DNA of 12,461 bases from Bacteroidales bacterium (lineage in GTDB: Bacteria > Bacteroidota > Bacteroidia > Bacteroidales > UBA7960). Shown piece by piece: positions 1 through 7,170 of the stretch. The notes beneath the pieces are model-generated. The model ran no database searches. It was given only the letters and a program-made list of their open reading frames with translations, and was not told the DNA's origin. Position numbers and translations under genes: made by a program. The stretch lies in contig SKSI01000104.1 in assembly GCA_007123065.1 (NCBI GenBank), positions 1 to 12,461 of the forward strand, written 5' to 3'. How positions within the stretch are numbered: the first letter of the stretch is position 1; each line of letters starts with the position of its first letter.

Positions 1-230
1 TCGAGCAGCAGGGCATAATCGGTATGATCGCCGGCATGTCCCATCCGCTTGCTGTCGCGATCGAGCGCCGCCAGCTGGTCTTCATAGATCTTTTTCGAGT
101 CGAACAGCAGCCTTCCGATCAGCGTCGACTTTCCGTCGTCCACCGACCCGGCGGTAAACAACCGCAGCAAGTCCTTCTTCTCGTCCTGATCAAGGAATGC
201 CGTTATTTCGTGGTGGGGGATGTAGGTCAT
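1..230 (-). CDS. cysN: Sulfate adenylyltransferase large subunit CysN, N-terminal fragment
   Basis: This is the first 76 codons of CysN, the GTPase subunit of ATP sulfurylase, which with CysD activates sulfate to adenylyl sulfate in the cytoplasm for assimilation. The gene runs off the left edge. The reading begins MTYIPHHEIT and reaches the P-loop GSVDDGKS at residues 28-35, followed by TLIGRLL, then a DRDSKR segment and the start of the usual D-x-A-L-L-L stretch. This order is characteristic of CysN/NodQ rather than EF-Tu. The ATG at 228-230 puts the P-loop at the normal distance from the N-terminus. Two things are odd. The usual partner cysD, normally just upstream of cysN, is absent there: upstream is noncoding DNA and a divergent gene. 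The fragment is also about 58 percent GC (105 of the first 180 bases), clearly above its neighbours. A CysNC fusion cannot be excluded because the C-terminus is missing. Confidence 0.9.
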   Translation of the reverse strand, partial: MTYIPHHEITAFLDQDEKKDLLRLFTAGSVDDGKSTLIGRLLFDSKKIYEDQLAALDRDSKRMGHAGDHTDYALLL

Positions 231-260
231 TCTGAAATTGTTGTATCGTTGAATCGTTGA

Positions 261-363
261 TTTGTTGATTGGATAATTGGGATATTTTGTGGCATTCTTG
301 ACTAAAGCCTAAACGTTAAATGCTAAACGAATATCCCAATCATCCATTCATCCATTCAACAAA
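261..363. repeat. Long imperfect inverted repeat, one arm with an 8-bp duplication
   Basis: The arm at 261-286 is the reverse complement of 330-363 once an 8-base duplication (ATGGATGA on the minus strand) in the right arm is removed; 24 of 26 positions then match. The core GGATAATTGGGATATT at 271-286 matches 330-345 at 15 of 16. The 43-base loop contains short AT-rich words such as AAACG and TTTAACGTTT. A transcript in either direction could fold into a long stem. It lies about 30 bases upstream of the cysN start. No T-run follows it on either strand, so it is not an obvious terminator. Confidence 0.6.
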
Positions 364-377
364 TAACCTATATCGGT

Positions 378-397
378 GCACAGGTCAAGCCCTGTGC
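378..397. repeat. Perfect hairpin, REP-like
   Basis: GCACAGG (378-384) pairs perfectly with CCTGTGC (391-397) across a 6-base loop, TCAAGC. It is more GC-rich than its surroundings and has no T-run after it. A compact GC-rich palindrome in an AT-rich intergenic region is typical of repetitive extragenic palindromes, but only one copy is visible here, so repetition is inferred. Confidence 0.5.
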
Positions 398-424
398 CTG
401 CTAATGGAATTATCTTAATCATAA

Positions 425-447
425 TCCCGAATCGTAAACTCTCGGGA
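425..447. repeat. Short inverted repeat next to the hexamer array
   Basis: TCCCGA (425-430) and TCGGGA (442-447) are perfect inverted arms around an 11-base loop. The right arm runs into ACTTCGCTCAGC, which leads directly into the hexamer array at 460. The element could be a hairpin or part of a larger dispersed intergenic repeat. The stem is short and could occur by chance. Confidence 0.35.
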
Positions 448-459
448 CTTCGCTCAGCC

Positions 460-543
460 TTAATCTTAATCTCAACCTTAATCTTAACCTTAACCTTAAC
501 CTCAACCTCAACCTTAATCTTAACCTCAACCTTAATCTCAATC
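460..543. repeat. Tandem hexamer array, 14 units of TYAAYC
   Basis: Fourteen consecutive, perfectly phased hexamers all fit T-(T/C)-A-A-(T/C)-C. The variants are TTAATC, TTAACC, TCAACC and TCAATC. Differences occur only at positions 2 and 5 and are always C/T transitions; there is no indel in 84 bases. On the other strand the unit is GRTTRA, which in one frame would encode alternating Lys/Glu and Ile/Val. It ends 66 bases before the start codon of the glycogen gene. There are no spacers, so this is not a CRISPR array. Role unknown. Confidence 0.85.
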
Positions 544-609
544 TCACTTTGGCATTTTTTTTGTAATTTCACGGACATTTTGAATCAACATTATTAAATA
601 AATCAGACT

Positions 610-3600
610 ATGAATAAGGAAAAAATATTTCAGGAACATATATTCGAGATTAGCTGGGAAGTATGCAACAAAATTGGCGGAATCCATACTGTCATTAGTA
701 GCAAAGCCCCCCTTCTTACGGATCAATACAAAGATCATTACATCACCATTGGGCCTGATGTATGGAAAGAGACACACCGCAACCCTGAGTTCGTGGAAGA
801 TCCGAATCTGATGCAGGCCTGGCGTGAATTCGCTGAACAAGATGGCCTCCATTTCCGCATTGGCCGATGGCAAATACCGGGTGAACCCATTGCCATCCTG
901 GTAGATTTTACACCGCTTTTCGGACAAAAAGACAAGATATTTTCTGATTACTGGTTAAAGTTTGGCCTGAATTCTCTGAGCGGGCAATGGGACTATACTG
1001 AACCTGCCATGTTTGGTTATGCTGCCGGACAAGTGATTGAAAGTTACTATGATTTCTTTTTGTCAGCCCACGACCGTCTTGTTGCCCACTTTCATGAATG
1101 GATGACAGGTGCCGGTGTTCTGTATCTTCGTGATAAGGTAGCACAGGCGGGAACTGTATTTACCACACACGCAACCGTTATTGGCCGTTCGCTGGCCGGT
1201 CACGGCAGGGCTTTGTACGAACAGCTTGAACAAACAGACGCTGAGGCTATGGCAATGGAGCTGGGCATCGCTTCAAAGCACAGCCTTGAACAGAAGGCAG
1301 CACTTATGGCGGATGTTTTCACGACAGTATCATCAGTAACCGCCAGGGAATGTGAATTGCTGATAGGTAAAAAACCCGACCTGCTTACACCGAATGGTTT
1401 CAGTAGCGCTAACATCATGTCTGAATCCAGTATTTTGGAAAAACGTGTTCAGGGTCGTACCAGGTTACTGGAGGTGGCCCGGGGTCTGCTTAATCAAAAG
1501 CTGCCCGAAGACAGCCTGCTTGTTGCCCACAGCGGCAGGTATGAATTCCGGAATAAAGGGATTGATCAGTTTATTGATGCACTTGCAGCCATTAACAAGA
1601 CAAAACCGGATAAACCCCTGGTTGCATTCATCATGGTACCCGCAAATCAGGCAGGTATGCGAAAGGAAGTGCAGGACAGGATAAAATCACCGGACTTCAA
1701 ACAACCTGTAGAAAATGAGTTCCTGACACACAAGCTTGTTGACCCTGATCATGATCAGATCAGTAAAAGGATTCTCCAGGCAGGTCTTGCTAATCGTCTC
1801 AATGACCCGGTTAAGATTATTTATACTCCCGCGTACCTGAATGGTGAAGATGGGATTTACAACCTGCAATACTTTGATTTGCTGACAGGTTTTGACTTAA
1901 CTGTATTTCCCTCCTATTACGAGCCATGGGGCTACACACCCATGGAAAGTATTGCGATGCGGGTGCCAACCATCACATCTTCATTGTCAGGATTTGGCCA
2001 GTGGGTCGATCAAAGTGGCAAGAATTTTAAGGATGCCGTTTATATCGTTGATCGCAACGACCACAACGAAGATGATGCTACAAAAAGCATCACGGACATC
2101 CTTTCAAACCGTCTTCAGGCAATTCAAAAGACCGAATTCCTCGGAAAGGATCATCCGTCAGACCCTCTCAGTCACACTGTTTTTCTGGATGCAAGAAATA
2201 AAGCCGGTGAACTCGCCAAAGGTGTAATTTGGGAGCTTCAGATAAATAATTACCGGGATGCGTATCGGACAGTACTTGAGAAGGTAATGAAGCGGTATGA
2301 TCAGTATAAGGATAAGAAGCCCCCGGCAAGGGCAATTGCATTGCCTCCGGTGGAAAGCATGCGACCGAAATGGAAAAAAATATCCATTGAAGTTAACGTA
2401 CCTGAGGCCTTAAGTCAGCTTTCTGACCTTGCAAGAAACCTTTGGTGGACATGGAATTACGAGGCCCGTGAACTGTTTGAACGGATCGATCCAGCCTTGT
2501 GGGCAACCTGCGACAAGAATCCCATCATCCTGATGGAGAATCTGAGTATGGAGCATTTCGAAAAGCTTGCCGAAGATAAGGCATTCATGGATGAATACAA
2601 GCGGGTTGTGGAGAAGTTTAACAAATATATGAATGCCGGTAAGCAGAAAGCCACAAAATCGATTGCCTATTTCTCCATGGAATATGGTTTGCACGAAACC
2701 ATCAAGATATACAGTGGCGGTTTGGGTGTACTGGCTGGCGACTTCCTGAAACAAGCCAGCGATGATAACGTTGATATGGTGTCTGTTGGATTGCTTTACC
2801 GTTACGGATATTTTAGTCAGGGCCTGTCTGTTAGCGGAGAGCAGATTGATACTTATTACCCGCATGATTTCGCAAAAATGTCTGCAGTTCCTGTACGGAA
2901 TGAAAAAGGCGAGAGGCTACGCATCAGCATTGCATTCCCGGGAAGAACACTTCACGCCCGCGTTTGGCGGATCGATGTGGGCAGGGTGCCGCTTTATCTG
3001 CTGGATACGGATATTTCTGAGAATGTTGCCGTTGATCGCTTTATAACACATCAGCTTTATGGTGGTGATTGGGAGAACCGTTTCAAACAGGAGTTTTTGC
3101 TTGGCATCGGAGGGATCAGGGTGCTTGAGGCACTTGGGATTCAACCTGCTGTTTACCATTGCAATGAAGGACACGCGGCGTTTACCGGACTGGAACGGTT
3201 GCGAAAATATGTTCAGGACGACAAGCTGAGCTTCCACGAGGCCATGGAGGTAGTCAGGGCAAGCAGCCTGTTTACCACACATACACCGGTACCGGCAGGA
3301 CACGACTTTTTCAGTGAAGACATGCTGCGTACCTATATGCCACATTATGCCGACCGGTTGGGAATAAGCTGGGAAACTTTTATGGGTCTGGGAAAGATGA
3401 ATCCCGAAAACATCGGGGAGGATTATTCTATGAGTGTTCTGGCTGCAAAACTGGCTCAACAGATCAACGGTGTCAGTCTCATCCATGGCAAAGTATCCCG
3501 AAATATGTTTAAAGAGCTCTATCCCGGCTACTTCCCCAGGGAACTGCACATTGGACACGTTACCAATGGTGTTCACTATGGAACCTGGACAGCAAAAGAA

Positions 3601-4899
3601 TGGCAGGAGCTTTATCTGAAAACATTTGGTGAAGACTTTCTGAACAACGTTTCTGATCCGGCTGCCTGGGAAAAGATCTATGAAGTGCCGGATCAGATCA
3701 TTTGGGATATCCGCAGCAAAAAGCGCAAGCAGTTGTTGGAATACATCAGGGCGCGTTTGCTTGCCAACCTGTCAAGAAGACAGGAAACGCCAAGAAAAAT
3801 ATACCAGATGCTGGAAGCTGTTAACGAAAATACACTGACGATCGGCTTTGCCAGGCGCTTTGCGACCTATAAAAGAGCCCACCTGCTCTTCAATGATCTG
3901 GAAAGGCTCTCGCGCATCGTGAACAATCCGGATATGCCTGTCCAGATCATATATGCCGGGAAAGCCCATCCTGCTGATAAAGCAGGCCAGGACCTGATCC
4001 GTCACATTATGGATATCAGCAAAAGAAAAGAGTTCATGGGCAAAATCCTGTTTCTTGAAGACTATGACATGGAGCTTGGTCGCGAACTCGTTAAGGGCGT
4101 TGATGTTTGGCTGAACACCCCTACCCGTCCGCTCGAAGCTTCGGGTACCAGCGGTGAGAAAGCTGTTTTAAATGGAGTTATGAACCTGAGTGTGCTTGAT
4201 GGCTGGTGGGCAGAAGGCTATGTTGAGGAAGCCGGCTGGAAACTTAAAGAAGAAAAAACCTTCGAAAACCAGGAGTTCCAGAATGAACTGGATGCAGAAA
4301 CCGTTTATACGATTCTTGAATCGGAGGTTGCGCCAATGTTCTATAGCAGAGATAAAAAAGGCCTTCCAAAAGAATGGATCCGATGGATTAAAAACTGCAT
4401 TGCGAAGATCGCACCCCATTATACCAACAAACGGATGATGGATGATTACTTCGAAATTTTCTATAACAAGCTTTTTGATTCTTCTGAAAAAATGGCGCGC
4501 GACAATTACAAAAATGCCAGATCATTTGTTTACTGGAAAAATAAGATCATACACGCCTGGGATAAGGTTGAAGTGGCTGACAAGAAGCTGATGAGCAATT
4601 CCGGTAAGGTACTGAAACTTGGAGATCCGTTTGTTGCTGAGATTTTGCTTAAAGCCAATGGCATTAATGAGTCTGACTTTGGCCTGGAAGTGGTATTTGT
4701 CCAGAAACCCATTGGCGGAGATCGCGAAATTGCGTCTGTGTACGAGATGGACCTGGTAGAAAACAAGGATAATTTATTGAAATACAGATGTGAAGTACCT
4801 GCCAAACGCACAGGGGATTTTAATTACGCATTCCGGATGTTTCCAAGAAATGAAAGCCTCGCACACCGTCAGGATTTCCATCTGATAAAATGGATATAA
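610..4899 (+). CDS. Glycogen synthase (GT3) fused to alpha-glucan phosphorylase (GT35)
   Basis: This 1429-residue cytoplasmic protein carries two opposing glycogen enzymes. Residues 1-565 resemble eukaryote-type GT3 glycogen synthase: nucleotide-sugar motif K21-I-G-G24 near the start and the C-terminal E-x7-E motif (E438, E446) within YYEPWGYTPMES. The arginine-rich glucose-6-phosphate cluster of yeast and animal synthases is not visible. A Lys/Pro-rich linker (567-590) leads to a DUF3417 segment with NLWWTWN at 610-616, then the phosphorylase: R1083 and K1088 in RRFATYKRA match the phosphate-binding pair, and GTSGEKA places the pyridoxal phosphate lysine at K1184. The last 90 residues look like the beta-rich tail of long family members. 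Each half is about the length of the free-standing enzyme, so both are probably complete. The donor, UDP- or ADP-glucose, cannot be decided from sequence. The gene is read alone, with its own leader; the start ATG has no clear ribosome binding site. Confidence 0.93.
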   Translation: MNKEKIFQEHIFEISWEVCNKIGGIHTVISSKAPLLTDQYKDHYITIGPDVWKETHRNPEFVEDPNLMQAWREFAEQDGLHFRIGRWQIPGEPIAILVDFTPLFGQKDKIFSDYWLKFGLNSLSGQWDYTEPAMFGYAAGQVIESYYDFFLSAHDRLVAHFHEWMTGAGVLYLRDKVAQAGTVFTTHATVIGRSLAGHGRALYEQLEQTDAEAMAMELGIASKHSLEQKAALMADVFTTVSSVTARECELLIGKKPDLLTPNGFSSANIMSESSILEKRVQGRTRLLEVARGLLNQKLPEDSLLVAHSGRYEFRNKGIDQFIDALAAINKTKPDKPLVAFIMVPANQAGMRKEVQDRIKSPDFKQPVENEFLTHKLVDPDHDQISKRILQAGLANRLNDPVKIIYTPAYLNGEDGIYNLQYFDLLTGFDLTVFPSYYEPWGYTPMESIAMRVPTITSSLSGFGQWVDQSGKNFKDAVYIVDRNDHNEDDATKSITDILSNRLQAIQKTEFLGKDHPSDPLSHTVFLDARNKAGELAKGVIWELQINNYRDAYRTVLEKVMKRYDQYKDKKPPARAIALPPVESMRPKWKKISIEVNVPEALSQLSDLARNLWWTWNYEARELFERIDPALWATCDKNPIILMENLSMEHFEKLAEDKAFMDEYKRVVEKFNKYMNAGKQKATKSIAYFSMEYGLHETIKIYSGGLGVLAGDFLKQASDDNVDMVSVGLLYRYGYFSQGLSVSGEQIDTYYPHDFAKMSAVPVRNEKGERLRISIAFPGRTLHARVWRIDVGRVPLYLLDTDISENVAVDRFITHQLYGGDWENRFKQEFLLGIGGIRVLEALGIQPAVYHCNEGHAAFTGLERLRKYVQDDKLSFHEAMEVVRASSLFTTHTPVPAGHDFFSEDMLRTYMPHYADRLGISWETFMGLGKMNPENIGEDYSMSVLAAKLAQQINGVSLIHGKVSRNMFKELYPGYFPRELHIGHVTNGVHYGTWTAKEWQELYLKTFGEDFLNNVSDPAAWEKIYEVPDQIIWDIRSKKRKQLLEYIRARLLANLSRRQETPRKIYQMLEAVNENTLTIGFARRFATYKRAHLLFNDLERLSRIVNNPDMPVQIIYAGKAHPADKAGQDLIRHIMDISKRKEFMGKILFLEDYDMELGRELVKGVDVWLNTPTRPLEASGTSGEKAVLNGVMNLSVLDGWWAEGYVEEAGWKLKEEKTFENQEFQNELDAETVYTILESEVAPMFYSRDKKGLPKEWIRWIKNCIAKIAPHYTNKRMMDDYFEIFYNKLFDSSEKMARDNYKNARSFVYWKNKIIHAWDKVEVADKKLMSNSGKVLKLGDPFVAEILLKANGINESDFGLEVVFVQKPIGGDREIASVYEMDLVENKDNLLKYRCEVPAKRTGDFNYAFRMFPRNESLAHRQDFHLIKWI

Positions 4900-4930
4900 T
4901 TGCGGATGTCGCGATTACTTTGTAAATTTG
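4900..4930 (+). promoter_or_regulatory. Bacteroidetes-type promoter for the fabG group
   Basis: TTG at 4900-4902 and TAAATTTG at 4923-4930 are separated by 20 bases. The second element fits the Bacteroidetes -7 consensus TAnnTTTG exactly, and the spacing is right for the -33 TTG element. The -33 element abuts the stop codon of the preceding glycogen gene. Transcription would start near 4936-4938, about 54 bases before the fabG start codon. Confidence 0.6.
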
Positions 4931-4950
4931 ATTCTGTTTCAAAACAGAAT
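4931..4950 (+). promoter_or_regulatory. Palindrome over the predicted fabG transcription start
   Basis: ATTCTGTTT and AAACAGAAT form a perfect 9-bp inverted repeat with a 2-base centre, starting directly after the -7 element. A dimeric repressor bound here would block initiation, so an operator is plausible. Alternatively the 5' end of the mRNA folds into a small hairpin, with the six outer pairs around an 8-base loop. It could also act as a weak terminator for the upstream gene, but no T-run follows. Confidence 0.45.
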
Positions 4951-4990
4951 GCTTACAACATCAGATAAATATTAATCAATTGAATATGAT

Positions 4991-5737
4991 ATGAAGATAT
5001 TAGAAGGAAAAACCGCTCTGATTACAGGTGGCTCACGAGGCATCGGACGTGCCATTGCTTTGGGATTTGCACATACAGGAGCAAATGTGGCCTTTTCGGA
5101 CCTGAAGCTTGATGATCTTTCCCGGGAGTTGGAGAAAGAGCTGCAGGCATTGGGTGTAAAGGCAAAAGCTTATGCCTCTGATGCCGGTAGCTTCTCTGAC
5201 AGTGAAAAGCTTGTTAATGAAGTGATTGAAGACTTTGGCCAGGTTGATATCCTGGTCAACAATGCCGGTATCACCAAGGATACATTACTGATGCGCATGA
5301 CCGAAGATATGTGGGATGATGTGATCCGTGTGAATTTGAAATCGGCCTTTAACCTTACCAAAGCGATTCAGAAATTTATGCTCAAGCAGCGTAGTGGAAG
5401 CATTATCAACATGAGTTCCATCGTTGGCCTGGGAGGAAATGCCGGTCAGGCGAATTATGCTGCCTCCAAGGCGGGAATGGTCGCATTTACAAAATCTGTT
5501 GCCCAGGAGATCGGTGCCCGGAATATCCGGGTGAATGCGATCGCTCCCGGATTTATTGAAACTGAAATGACAGCTAAACTTCCCGAAGATGTCAAAAAAG
5601 AGTGGGCACAAAAAATTCCGTTAAAACGAGCAGGAACACCTGATGACGTAGCCAATATGGCCATTTTCCTGGCTTCGGACATGTCTTCTTATGTTACCGG
5701 ACAGGTGTTCTCCGTTTGCGGCGGTATGAACAAATAA
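4991..5737 (+). CDS. fabG: 3-oxoacyl-[acyl-carrier-protein] reductase
   Basis: This is a 248-residue classical short-chain dehydrogenase that reduces 3-oxoacyl-ACP with NADPH, the first reductive step of type II fatty acid elongation in the cytoplasm. The Rossmann motif TGGSRGIG is at 12-19 and NNAG at 90-93. The catalytic tetrad is N115, S143, Y156 and K160 (YAASK). The C-terminal stretch ending SYVTGQVFSVCGGM is typical of FabG, where the usual residue is D in VDGGM; here it is C. Length matches the family. Other short-chain dehydrogenases share these motifs, but the overall sequence, including the RNIRVNAIAPGFIETEMT segment, fits FabG best. It is first in a tight plus-strand group with recF (10 bases downstream) and has its own predicted promoter. 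No other fatty acid gene is next to it. Confidence 0.9.
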   Translation: MKILEGKTALITGGSRGIGRAIALGFAHTGANVAFSDLKLDDLSRELEKELQALGVKAKAYASDAGSFSDSEKLVNEVIEDFGQVDILVNNAGITKDTLLMRMTEDMWDDVIRVNLKSAFNLTKAIQKFMLKQRSGSIINMSSIVGLGGNAGQANYAASKAGMVAFTKSVAQEIGARNIRVNAIAPGFIETEMTAKLPEDVKKEWAQKIPLKRAGTPDDVANMAIFLASDMSSYVTGQVFSVCGGMNK

Positions 5738-5747
5738 TTAGTTGCAT

Positions 5748-6872
5748 ATGTATTGCAACCAGATTAATGCGATCCAGTTTAAAAATCTGGAAGAGCTTAC
5801 CCTGGCTCTTTCACCCAAATTCAATTGTTTTGCCGGCCACAACGGGGCCGGCAAAACAAATCTGATGGATGCGGTGTATTATCTCTCCTTCTGTAAAAGT
5901 TTTACCAACCCTTCAGATACACAAAATATACAATTTGAAAAGAATTTTTTCCTGATACAGGGCCAATACAAACTGAATGGCCAGGAGGATACCATTTACT
6001 GCGGTGTAAAAAAAGGGCAACGGAAAAGCTTCAAAAGAAACAAGAAAGAGTATGAACGCCTTTCAGATCACATCGGGAATTATCCGCTTGTATTGCTTAG
6101 TCCGGCCGACACGCAACTGATCCTCGGGGGCAGTGAGGATCGACGGAAATTTATTGATGGCGTTATCTCACAATACAATAACGAATACCTGCACAAGCTG
6201 ATCAACTACAATAAAGCCCTTCAGCAGAGAAATGCGCTGCTGAAGATCTTTGCAGAACAAAAACGCTTCGATCCTGCTTCACTGGACATATGGGACGAGC
6301 ACCTGATCTTTAACGGCAATTACATTTACAATGAACGAAAAGCGTTTTTTGATGACTTTATGCCGGTCTTTAAAGATTACTACACTTTTCTTTCGCAAGG
6401 AAAGGAAGAAACCCAAATCGTTTATGAAAGCACTTTGCTTGAGGGCAATTACGAGCAGCAGCTTCTCAGCTCACGCAATAAGGACAGGGTGCTGCAATAT
6501 ACAAGCGTCGGTATACACAAGGATGATCTGATTTTTAAAATCCATAATGAACCGGTCAAGAAATTTGGCAGCCAGGGACAACAAAAGTCATTCATCATCG
6601 CCCTGAAGCTTGCTCAATTTTCCTTCACGAGAAATATCAAAGGATACAATCCGATATTGCTTTTTGATGATATTTTTGATAAGCTCGATGCTTCTCGTGT
6701 CAGACAGTTGATGCAACTGGTCAGCAAAGAGGATTTTGGCCAGGTATTCGTAAGCGACACCCATCCCGAACGGCTTGAGGAACTTTTTACTGACATCGAT
6801 TCGGAATGTAAAATATTCATAATGGAAGGGGGCCAGGTTGTGGAAACCAAAATACTTAATGAGCGTAAGTAA
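5748..6872 (+). CDS. recF: DNA replication and repair protein RecF
   Basis: RecF is an SMC-like ATPase that works with RecO and RecR to load RecA at single-strand gaps. The 374-residue reading shows Walker A GHNGAGKT at 30-37, the ABC signature SQGQQ at 275-279 and Walker B ILLFDD ending at D307-D308, followed by the D-loop region. This order and the length are normal for RecF. An in-frame TTG lies at 5742, but the ATG at 5748 is preferred: it gives MYCNQINAIQFKN, which fits the usual RecF N-terminus. The gene follows fabG after 10 bases and precedes the DUF721 gene, so the three are probably co-transcribed. The link to fabG is not a functional pairing that I know of; the link to DUF721 recurs in other bacteria. 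Confidence 0.95.
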   Translation: MYCNQINAIQFKNLEELTLALSPKFNCFAGHNGAGKTNLMDAVYYLSFCKSFTNPSDTQNIQFEKNFFLIQGQYKLNGQEDTIYCGVKKGQRKSFKRNKKEYERLSDHIGNYPLVLLSPADTQLILGGSEDRRKFIDGVISQYNNEYLHKLINYNKALQQRNALLKIFAEQKRFDPASLDIWDEHLIFNGNYIYNERKAFFDDFMPVFKDYYTFLSQGKEETQIVYESTLLEGNYEQQLLSSRNKDRVLQYTSVGIHKDDLIFKIHNEPVKKFGSQGQQKSFIIALKLAQFSFTRNIKGYNPILLFDDIFDKLDASRVRQLMQLVSKEDFGQVFVSDTHPERLEELFTDIDSECKIFIMEGGQVVETKILNERK

Positions 6873-6879
6873 ATCTGAA

Positions 6880-7170
6880 ATGGCAAGAACAAACGAGAGA
6901 TCTTTGGGTGAAATCATTAAAACCGTCCTGAAAAGGCACGGTCTGGAAGATAAATTAACCGAAACAAAGATTTTTACTTCCTGGGAGAAGATTATGGGAC
7001 AGCCAATTGCAAAACTTACCCACAAACTTGCATTTCAAAAGGGATGTCTGGTTGTTTATCTGCATTCTTCTGTACTTCGAAATGAACTCTCCTATGCCAA
7101 GTCCAAGATCATCGGGTTGATTAATAAAGAGCTGGGTAAGCCTGTCGTTCAGGATATTGTATTCAGATAG
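6880..7170 (+). CDS. DUF721 (DciA-like) domain protein
   Basis: This small basic protein (96 residues from this start) fits the DUF721 family. Typical features are the N-terminal (M)xRTNxxSLGEII, the central SWEKIMGQPIAKLT, the LVVYLHSSVLRNEL stretch and the ending VVQDIVFR. In actinobacteria and several other phyla, DUF721 proteins (DciA) help load the replicative helicase DnaB and sit next to recF; Bacteroidota members are short and less studied. The ATG at 6880 is chosen because MARTNERSL matches the usual family start; an ATG at 6859, overlapping the end of recF by 14 bases, would add seven residues. The 3' end overlaps the convergent gene on the minus strand by 8 bases, leaving no room for a conventional terminator between the two transcription units. 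Confidence 0.85.
   Translation: MARTNERSLGEIIKTVLKRHGLEDKLTETKIFTSWEKIMGQPIAKLTHKLAFQKGCLVVYLHSSVLRNELSYAKSKIIGLINKELGKPVVQDIVFR

Larger units (their letters stand above)
231..609. other. Structured noncoding region between divergent cysN and the glycogen gene
   Basis: No credible gene lies in these 379 bases. They hold, from left to right: a long imperfect inverted repeat (261-363), a perfect 7-bp hairpin (378-397), a 6-bp inverted repeat with an 11-base loop (425-447), a 14-unit hexamer array (460-543), and an AT-rich leader before the glycogen gene. Promoters for both divergent genes should be here. I found no full TAnnTTTG element. The best plus-strand partial match is ACATTTTG at 575-582, with TTTG at 548-551, but the 23-base gap is longer than usual. 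Confidence 0.6.

Noticed and set aside
460..543. CRISPR or telomere-like array
   Set aside because: The units are contiguous hexamers without spacers and lie inside a chromosome-like region, so neither interpretation holds.
348..578. Minus-strand 76-codon ORF with an alternating Lys/Glu-Ile/Val stretch
   Set aside because: It is open because the GRTTRA hexamer array contains no stop codons in this frame; the flanks look like noncoding DNA and hairpins, and no family resemblance is visible. The same array is also open on the plus strand (376-597).
2917..3576. 219-codon ORF antisense to the phosphorylase half
   Set aside because: It lies wholly inside a strongly supported gene and its translation resembles no protein family; it is a shadow of the coding frame.
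5742..5747. TTG start for recF two codons upstream
   Set aside because: The ATG at 5748 gives the usual RecF N-terminus and needs no rare start codon.
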